DNA of 13,544 bases from Chloroflexota bacterium (GTDB lineage: Bacteria > Chloroflexota > Limnocylindria > Limnocylindrales > CSP1-4): positions 1 to 13,544 of the forward strand of contig JACQEF010000059.1 in NCBI GenBank assembly GCA_016200745.1, read 5' to 3'. Positions 1 through 4,517 of the stretch are shown here, in pieces (the stretch's first letter is position 1; every line of letters begins with the position of its first letter). Under the pieces are notes generated by a model. It worked only from the letters and a program-made list of their open reading frames with translations. It had not been told where the DNA came from and did not search any database. The translations under genes were made by a program, and so were the position numbers.

Positions 1-62
1 ATCCCACGCCGATGGGCGCCTGATGGCGAGTGAGCCCCTCGGATCCGACGGTCTCGTCGGCG

Positions 63-85
63 ATCTACCACTCGCAGTGGTGGAT
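63..85 (+). terminator. Hairpin downstream of nfnB, possible convergent terminator
   Basis: The arms ATCTACCACT and AGTGGTGGAT pair across a CGC loop, giving a 10-bp stem with one U-G wobble if transcribed from the plus strand. On the minus strand the wobble becomes an A-C mismatch, so the fold favours plus-strand RNA. No T-tract follows on either strand, so intrinsic termination is doubtful. It lies beyond the nfnB stop and could separate nfnB from a gene to the left. Fold seen in sequence; role inferred. Confidence 0.35.
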
Positions 86-109
86 GCGTCGAATCCGGCT
101 CCGGCCCGG

Positions 110-141
110 GACTCGGTACGCCGCCGCGACTCGGTACGCCG
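110..141. repeat. Two-copy short tandem repeat, 18-bp period
   Basis: The 14-mer GACTCGGTACGCCG occurs at 110-123 and again, identically, at 128-141, giving an 18-bp period. It lies in the intergenic stretch 25 bp after the nfnB stop. Two copies are too few for a satellite or CRISPR call. It may be slippage-derived or a direct-repeat protein site. Confidence 0.6.
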
Positions 142-165
142 AACGGAACTCGATGGGCCGAGCCG

Positions 166-1698
166 CTACAGGTTGGTGACGGCTGCCTCGAGCTGGCCGG
201 CGGGGTGCGTGGCGCCGTTGGTCGGTTCCACCACGGGTGCGGCCTCGCCGGCCTGCGCCCCCACGAGCGGCTCGCCGTTGAGCCAGCGCTGGATCGACGC
301 CGCCGCGCGCTTGCCGTCGCCCATGGCCAGGATCACGGTCGCCGCGCCGCGCACGATGTCGCCCCCCGCGAACACGCCGGGGATGCTCGTCATGCCGGTC
401 TCGTCGGTCACGATGTAGCCCCATTGGTTGACCTGGAGGTCCGGGGCCGAGGCGGTCAGGACCGGGTTGGAGCGGGTGCCGATGGCGACGACGACCATGT
501 CGCACTCGACGACGAACTCGGAGCCCTCGATCGGGACGGGCCGTCGGCGCCCGGAGTCGTCGGGCTCACCGAGCTCCATCCGCTGGCAGCGCAGCCCGGT
601 GACCCAGCCTTGCTCGTTGCCGAGCACCTCGAGCGGCGCCACCAGGAAATCGAACAGCACGCCCTCCTGCTCCGCGTGGTGGACCTCTTCGGCTCGCGCT
701 GGGAGCTCGTCGTGGGAGCGGCGATAGACGATCCGGGCCTCCGCCGCCCCGAGCCGCCGCGCCGTCCGGACCGAGTCCATCGCGACGTTGCCACCGCCGA
801 CCACCACGACGCGCTGGCCGTGGAGCACGGGTGTGTCGGAGTCGGGGTTCCAGGCGCCCATCAGGTTGACCCGGGTGAGGTACTCGTTGGCGCTGAGCAC
901 GCCCTTGAGGTTCTCGCCCGGCACGTTCATGAATACCGGCAGCCCGGCGCCCACCGCGATGAAGATCGCGTCGTACTGCTCGCGCAACTCGGCCAGGGTG
1001 TAGGTCTTGCCGATGATCGCGTTGGGCTCGATCTTGACCCCGTCGGCGATCAGCCGGTCGACCTCGGCCTGGACGATGGCCTTCGGCAGGCGGAACTCCG
1101 GGATGCCGTAGATCAGCACGCCGCCGGCGGCATGGAACGCCTCGTAGACGGTGACGTCGTGGCCGGCCCTGGCCAGCTCGCCGGCCGCCGTGAGTCCCGC
1201 CGGACCGGAGCCCACGATCGCGACCCGCTTGCCCGTCTGGGTCGGGCGCGGGTGGCCGAGCTGGTCGGTATGCTGCTGCGCCCAGTCGGCGACGAAACGC
1301 TCCAGATAGCCGATCGCGACCGGCTTGCCGGTCTTGGCGCGCAGGCAGACCTGCTCGCACTGCGTCTCCTGCGGGCAGACCCGCCCGGTCACGCACGGGA
1401 GCGCGTTGTCGCCGAGGAGTGACTCGGCCGCCGAGCGGACGTCGCCGTCGCGCAGGAACGAGATGAACCGGGGGATGTTGACGGCCACCGGGCAGCCGTC
1501 GATGCAGTACTCCTTGGGGCACTGCAGGCAGCGCTCGGCCTCCTGGCGGGCGATCTCGAGCACGTAGCCCAGGTTGACCTCGCCGAAGTTGTGCGACCGC
1601 CCCTCGGCGTCCTGCTCGGGCATGCCGTGGCGCAGGATCGCCATCCGCTCCTTCTTGCTGAGCGTGGAGGCGCCCATGGGCTTGGATTCGTCGGTCAT
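166..1698 (-). CDS. nfnB: NfnB-type large subunit of ferredoxin:NADP+ oxidoreductase (GltD-like flavoprotein)
   Basis: A 510-aa flavoprotein of the GltD/NfnB/SudA family. Residues 57-69 carry CLQCPKEYCIDGC, and 102-118 carry a second cysteine set (C102, C108, C114, C118, with CPQE), the usual two [4Fe-4S] sites. FAD site GSGPAGL is at 163-169, the second dinucleotide site GGGNVAMDS at 301-309 (NADPH side), and the C-terminal FAD motif AGGDIVRGAATVILAMGDG spans 444-462. In characterised NfnAB this subunit binds NADPH and the bifurcating FAD, coupling NADPH oxidation to reduction of ferredoxin and NAD+, or the reverse. The ATG overlaps the nfnA stop (ATGA, 1695-1698) with GAGGGGG just upstream, which decides the start. 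Automated pipelines would probably call it glutamate synthase small subunit, but no large subunit is nearby and the NfnA partner is. The protein is probably cytoplasmic. The bifurcating role is inferred from the pair, not shown. Confidence 0.85.
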   Translation of the reverse strand: MTDESKPMGASTLSKKERMAILRHGMPEQDAEGRSHNFGEVNLGYVLEIARQEAERCLQCPKEYCIDGCPVAVNIPRFISFLRDGDVRSAAESLLGDNALPCVTGRVCPQETQCEQVCLRAKTGKPVAIGYLERFVADWAQQHTDQLGHPRPTQTGKRVAIVGSGPAGLTAAGELARAGHDVTVYEAFHAAGGVLIYGIPEFRLPKAIVQAEVDRLIADGVKIEPNAIIGKTYTLAELREQYDAIFIAVGAGLPVFMNVPGENLKGVLSANEYLTRVNLMGAWNPDSDTPVLHGQRVVVVGGGNVAMDSVRTARRLGAAEARIVYRRSHDELPARAEEVHHAEQEGVLFDFLVAPLEVLGNEQGWVTGLRCQRMELGEPDDSGRRRPVPIEGSEFVVECDMVVVAIGTRSNPVLTASAPDLQVNQWGYIVTDETGMTSIPGVFAGGDIVRGAATVILAMGDGKRAAASIQRWLNGEPLVGAQAGEAAPVVEPTNGATHPAGQLEAAVTNL

Positions 1699-2564
1699 CG
1701 TGCCGCCCCCTCGGTCGCTTCTTCCGCGTGGATGAGCGCCGCGGCCATCGCCGGCACGCGGCACGCCTCGCGGCGCTCGAGGGCGCCCTGCTCGAAGGTG
1801 CGATACGTCGTGAGCCGGTCCGACAGCTGGCGGAAGTCGACCTGGTGGCCGTCGAACTCGGGGCCGTCGACGCAGGCGTAGCGGGTCTTGCCGTCGACGC
1901 TGACGCGGCAACCGCCGCACATCCCGGTGCCGTCGACCATGATCGCGTTGAGCGAGACGAGCGTCGGCACGCCGAACGGGCGGGTCAGCTCGCTGACGGC
2001 ACGCATCATGGGGACCGGTCCCACCGCGTAGACCGCGTCGACGCCGCCGGCCTTGAGCACGTCCTCCAGCGCCTGGGTGACGAAGCCTGGACGGCCGTAG
2101 CTTCCGTCGTCGGTACAGGTCACGACCTCACCCGCCGCGGCGAGCTCCGGTTCGAGGATGACCCATTCGCGAGACCGGCCGCCGATGACGCTGGTGACGC
2201 GGACACCGCGCCGGCCGAGCTCCTGGGCGATCGGCAGGATGACGGCCGTGCCGACGCCGCCACCGACGCAGACCGCGTGGCCGCGTTCGATCAGGTCGGT
2301 CGGGCGCCCGAGCGGGCCCGCGACATCGGTGATCGCGTCGCCGGGCCGCAGGTCGACGAGGTCGGCCGTGCTCTTGCCGACCGACTGGATGATCAGGGTG
2401 ATCGTGCCCTCTGCCGGGTCGGCGTCGGCGATGGTCAGCGGAATGCGCTCGGCGCCCGGTCCGAGCCGGACGATGACGAACTGGCCGGGCTGCCGAATCT
2501 GCGCGATCCGGGGCGCCTCGATGACGAGTTTCGTGACGTTGGGGGACCGCGGGCCGAATGTCAC
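1695..2564 (-). CDS. nfnA: NfnA-type small subunit (sulfide/dihydroorotate dehydrogenase-like FAD/NAD-binding protein)
   Basis: A 289-aa protein of the ferredoxin-NADP reductase superfamily, NfnA/SudB/PyrK-like branch. The flavin domain has QPGQFVIVR (25-33) and ERIPLTIAD (39-47). The NAD-binding domain has VGGGVGTAVILPIAQEL (100-116). A [2Fe-2S] loop has VDGTGMCGGC at 210-219 plus C231; D211, C216, C219 and C231 are the likely ligands, since an Asp ligand is known in NfnA. In characterised enzymes this subunit exchanges electrons with NAD(H) and works only with NfnB. It overlaps nfnB by four bases. The only start codon in frame after the upstream stop is GTG at 2564, with a weak AAGG about 12 nt upstream; the resulting N-terminus looks a few residues short for the family. 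The frame stays open 31 codons further upstream to the fpr stop. Annotation tools may call it dihydroorotate dehydrogenase electron transfer subunit; the NfnB neighbour argues otherwise. Confidence 0.85.
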   Translation of the reverse strand: MTFGPRSPNVTKLVIEAPRIAQIRQPGQFVIVRLGPGAERIPLTIADADPAEGTITLIIQSVGKSTADLVDLRPGDAITDVAGPLGRPTDLIERGHAVCVGGGVGTAVILPIAQELGRRGVRVTSVIGGRSREWVILEPELAAAGEVVTCTDDGSYGRPGFVTQALEDVLKAGGVDAVYAVGPVPMMRAVSELTRPFGVPTLVSLNAIMVDGTGMCGGCRVSVDGKTRYACVDGPEFDGHQVDFRQLSDRLTTYRTFEQGALERREACRVPAMAAALIHAEEATEGAAR

Positions 2565-2594
2565 ATGGGGACCGGGACCTTGCCGCCCGCAGCC

Positions 2595-2624
2595 GTCGCC
2601 CGCAGGCGCATCGCCCGCGGGCGC
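2595..2624 (-). repeat. 15-bp tandem repeat between fpr and nfnA
   Basis: Two adjacent 15-bp units on the minus strand (2610-2624 and 2595-2609) match at 13 of 15 positions. They lie in the 93-bp gap between fpr and nfnA. Because the unit is a multiple of three and the frame is open, they would encode APAGD twice if this stretch were translated. The first unit contains the palindrome GCCCGCGGGC, so a small RNA hairpin is also possible. Confidence 0.55.
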
Positions 2625-2657
2625 ATGCTCCGCTGCCCCCGAGTCCCGGGGGCGGGT

Positions 2658-3464
2658 TCAGCCGGCCCCCACCGGCGCAACCTTGCCCTTCGGCCAGTAG
2701 AGCTCCTTCTTGACGTGGAACTCGGGGAACCCGTGCTCCATCAGGACCGATTCGGCGTTGAGGATCATGTCCGGGTTGCCGCAGATGTAGACGACCGTCT
2801 GGTCCGGCCGCAGATGCAGGTCGTGGCAGACGTCGCGGACCACGTTCTCGGCCCGGCCGGTGCGGCCGGTCCAGCCGGCGTTGCGCTGGTCGTTCGGCCG
2901 GCTGATCGTCGGGACGTAGGAGAGTGGGTAGGCGCGGTCGCGCTGGAGGTCTTCGAGCTCCTCGCGGTAGCCGAGCTCCTCGACGTAGGAGCAGCCGTGG
3001 AGGACGACCGTCTTGCGCGGATGGCCTGCGGCCATGGTCTCGCGGATCATCGACATGAACGGCGCGATGCCCGTCCCGGTCGAGATGAACAGGTGCGTCC
3101 GGCGGTCGTTCGGCTCGAGCAGGAACTTGCCCTTGGGTCCGATCATCCGCATCCGGTGACCGACCGGCAGCCGCCACAGCAGCGTCGTGAACCGGATGAT
3201 CGGCACCAGACGGACGTACAGCTCGTAGCCCTCGGTGCCGGCGACGCGCGGCGCGGACGCCACCGAGTAGGGTCGCTGCCAGAGCTTGCCGTCGGCGAAC
3301 ACGCCGGTCGTCATGTACTGGCCGGACTCGAACGGGACCGGCTCCTCGTCGTACTTGACCCAGAAGTAGGCGAGATCGTCGGTGATGTCGACGCGCCGGA
3401 CGAGCGTGGCGTTGTACTGCGGCGCGGCGGGATCGATGACGCGTTCGTCGTCGGGAAGGATCAT
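2658..3464 (-). CDS. fpr: Ferredoxin--NADP+ reductase
   Basis: A 268-aa bacterial-type ferredoxin/flavodoxin-NADP+ reductase (FAD enzyme), exchanging electrons between NADPH and ferredoxin or flavodoxin in the cytoplasm. The FAD-binding barrel has RPYSVAS at 64-70 and the GPKGKFLL segment at 109-116. The NADP domain has STGTGIAPFMSMI at 128-140 and YICGNPDMI at 226-234. The C-terminus runs about ten residues past the ELYW motif, which is near where bacterial Fpr proteins normally end. The ATG at 3464 has GGAGG about nine bases upstream. It is the first gene of the minus-strand operon fpr-nfnA-nfnB. The -10 element at 3506-3511 would give a leader of about 35 nt. The next gene, nfnA, is in the same frame after a single TGA. 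Function is clear from the family; the preferred partner and direction in the cell are not. Confidence 0.88.
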   Translation of the reverse strand: MILPDDERVIDPAAPQYNATLVRRVDITDDLAYFWVKYDEEPVPFESGQYMTTGVFADGKLWQRPYSVASAPRVAGTEGYELYVRLVPIIRFTTLLWRLPVGHRMRMIGPKGKFLLEPNDRRTHLFISTGTGIAPFMSMIRETMAAGHPRKTVVLHGCSYVEELGYREELEDLQRDRAYPLSYVPTISRPNDQRNAGWTGRTGRAENVVRDVCHDLHLRPDQTVVYICGNPDMILNAESVLMEHGFPEFHVKKELYWPKGKVAPVGAG

Positions 3465-3505
3465 GCCGATCGGCCTCCGTCGGGCTCCATGATGGTGTCG
3501 CGCGG

Positions 3506-3511
3506 ATGGTA
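3506..3511 (-). promoter_or_regulatory. -10 element of fpr-nfnAB promoter
   Basis: TACCAT on the minus strand, set in GTACCATCCGCGCG (3499-3512). It lies about 42 bp upstream of the fpr ATG and would start transcription near 3499. No good TTGACA-like -35 is visible. The 14-mer matches the divergent DUF2461 promoter at 13 of 14 positions, which raises confidence. Confidence 0.5.
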
Positions 3512-3550
3512 CCCGTCCGGCCACTCCCGTCGCCCGAATACTGCGGCATG

Positions 3551-3585
3551 GGTGGGCGGCCGGCCGGGCGCGTCGGCCGCCCACC
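3551..3585. promoter_or_regulatory. Perfect 12-bp inverted repeat in the divergent promoter region
   Basis: GGTGGGCGGCCG (3551-3562) is repeated as its exact reverse complement at 3574-3585, across an 11-nt spacer. It ends one base before the GTACAAT of the DUF2461 promoter, so it covers that promoter's -35 zone and sits about 40 bp upstream of the fpr -10. A dimeric regulator's operator controlling both divergent genes is one reading. A GC-rich RNA hairpin is possible only if transcription crosses it. No T-tract follows. Confidence 0.5.
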
Positions 3586-3586
3586 G

Positions 3587-3592
3587 TACAAT
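3587..3592 (+). promoter_or_regulatory. -10 element of DUF2461 gene promoter
   Basis: TACAAT within GTACAATCCGCGCG (3586-3599), giving a start near 3599 and an 18-nt leader to the ATG at 3617, with GAGG at 3605-3608 as ribosome site. No clear -35 hexamer is seen because the inverted repeat occupies that position. Confidence 0.55.
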
Positions 3593-3616
3593 CCGCGCGT
3601 AGTCGAGGTCCCGCCG

Positions 3617-4300
3617 ATGCCGATCGTCGCCAACACGTTCGCCGGGTTCCGGTCCGAAGCCATCCAGTTCCTGGCCGACCTGGCCGCCAACAACGAGCGG
3701 ACGTGGTTCCAGCCCCGCAGGGCGGACTACGAGCGCCTGCTGAAGGAGCCGCTCGAGGCGCTGTGCTCGGCCCTCGCCGTCGAGTTCGAGGTCCGCGGGA
3801 TCCCGCTCCGGGCCGATCCGGCGCGTTCACCGTTCCGGATCTACCGCGATGTGCGCTTTTCGAAGGACAAGTCGCCGTACAAGACCAACGTCGGCGCGAG
3901 CTTCCCGTGGGCTGGCGACGGCGACGGCTCCGTCGGCGGCTACTTCCACTTGGCTCCCGGCGAGGTCTTCGTGGGCGGCGGCATGTGGCACCCCGAGCCG
4001 GCCAGACTGAAGGCATTCCGCCGCCTGGTCGACACGGATCCCGCGCGAGTCCACTCGGTTACCGAGGACCCGGCATTCATCGACGCATTCGGTCACGTCT
4101 CGGGCGACACGCTGAGGCGCGTGCCGCAGGGCTATGCCGCCGACCACCCGGACGCCGCCCTGCTCAAGCTCAAGGGCGTCGTGTTCATGCGACAGCTGTC
4201 CGACCTCGACGCGGCCGCGCCCGAGCTGCCCGGTCGGCTCGCCGACACGATCGCGGTGGGGCTGCCGCTGCTGCGTCTCCTGGCCTCGCTGCCGGCCTGA
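3617..4300 (+). CDS. DUF2461 (TIGR02453) family protein
   Basis: A 227-aa soluble protein matching the DUF2461 family, whose members are usually about 220 aa and have no established biochemical function. Typical family features are visible: NNERTWFQPRRADYERL at 25-41, FRIYRDVRFSKDKSPYKTNV at 73-92, and the glycine-rich HLAPGEVFVGGGMWHPEP at 111-128. There is no signal peptide or membrane segment. The ATG at 3617 is chosen over an in-frame ATG at 3506 because it has GAGG eight bases upstream and starts where the family homology starts, and because the upstream part lies in the promoter region. It is divergent from fpr and followed by 217 bp before ppdK, so it is probably transcribed alone. Family assignment is firm; function unknown. 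Confidence 0.85.
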   Translation: MPIVANTFAGFRSEAIQFLADLAANNERTWFQPRRADYERLLKEPLEALCSALAVEFEVRGIPLRADPARSPFRIYRDVRFSKDKSPYKTNVGASFPWAGDGDGSVGGYFHLAPGEVFVGGGMWHPEPARLKAFRRLVDTDPARVHSVTEDPAFIDAFGHVSGDTLRRVPQGYAADHPDAALLKLKGVVFMRQLSDLDAAAPELPGRLADTIAVGLPLLRLLASLPA

Positions 4301-4313
4301 ACGCCGGAGCGGA

Positions 4314-4332
4314 GGCTCGGGCCGGCCCAGCC
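4314..4332 (+). terminator. GC-rich hairpin after the DUF2461 gene
   Basis: GGCT(C)GGG pairs with CCCAGCC across a CCGG loop, with one bulged C, 14 bp after the DUF2461 stop. No T-tract follows, so this is at best a weak intrinsic terminator. Seen in sequence; function inferred. Confidence 0.3.
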
Positions 4333-4403
4333 GAGGCCGAAGCCTTGCGCGCGGGTGGCAATACAGGTTGGTCGCGCTCCCACGCGCTGAGGGCGCCGTA
4401 TCT

Positions 4404-4423
4404 CGCAACCGACGCGCAACCGA
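4404..4423 (+). promoter_or_regulatory. 11-bp-spaced direct repeat upstream of ppdK
   Basis: CGCAACCGA occurs at 4404-4412 and again at 4415-4423. The copies are offset by 11 bp, one helical turn, and lie just upstream of the ppdK -10, roughly where a -35 element or activator would bind. Possible activator site; no regulator is identified. Confidence 0.35.
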
Positions 4424-4443
4424 GGCCCAATCGAGACCGACGC

Positions 4444-4449
4444 TACAAT
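4444..4449 (+). promoter_or_regulatory. -10 element of ppdK promoter
   Basis: TACAAT in CTACAATCCGATACG, placing the start near 4456 and a leader of about 60 nt before the ATG at 4518. The leader can form a weak 5-bp stem (AGACC 4465-4469 with GGTCT 4477-4481). No obvious -35. The word TACAATCCG is identical to that of the DUF2461 promoter. Confidence 0.5.
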
Positions 4450-4517
4450 CCGATACGTACGAACAGACCCACACGCGGTCTCGCTCCCGCCGCGCCCCAC
4501 CCGGAGGACCCGTTCCG

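Larger units (their letters stand above)
1..165. other. Intergenic left edge, no recognisable gene
   Basis: I see no convincing gene here. Two plus-strand frames open at the left edge end at stops at 21-23 and 31-33, so the 3' tail of a plus-strand gene lying outside the window could end here, but too few codons are present to judge. The rest holds a hairpin (63-85) and a two-copy 18-bp-period tandem repeat (110-141), both downstream of the nfnB stop codon. Longer frames crossing this stretch on both strands look like antisense or out-of-frame shadows of nfnB. Confidence 0.5.

Noticed and set aside
168..178. TACAGGTTGGT found both at the nfnB end and at 4362-4372
   Set aside because: An isolated 11-mer, once overlapping a coding end and once intergenic, with no flanking similarity; likely chance.
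205..1422. Plus-strand open frame opposite nfnB
   Set aside because: No family features; complementary to the iron-sulfur and FAD motifs of nfnB.
166..1698. Calling this gene glutamate synthase small subunit (gltD)
   Set aside because: No gltB nearby, and it overlaps an NfnA-type partner by four bases; the pair fits NfnAB better.
1695..2564. Calling this gene pyrK (dihydroorotate dehydrogenase electron transfer subunit)
   Set aside because: No pyrD nearby; the DGTGMCGGC cluster loop and the NfnB partner indicate NfnA.
1728..3602. Long plus-strand open frame (624 codons) across the fpr-nfnA region
   Set aside because: Arg/Asp/Ala-biased, with no recognisable domain; an antisense shadow of high-GC3 genes that carry clear motifs on the minus strand.
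4134..4517. N-terminal extension of PPDK from the open frame upstream of 4518
   Set aside because: It overlaps the DUF2461 gene and the promoter, is Arg/Ser-rich with no homology, and the ATG at 4518 has a strong GGAGGA site.
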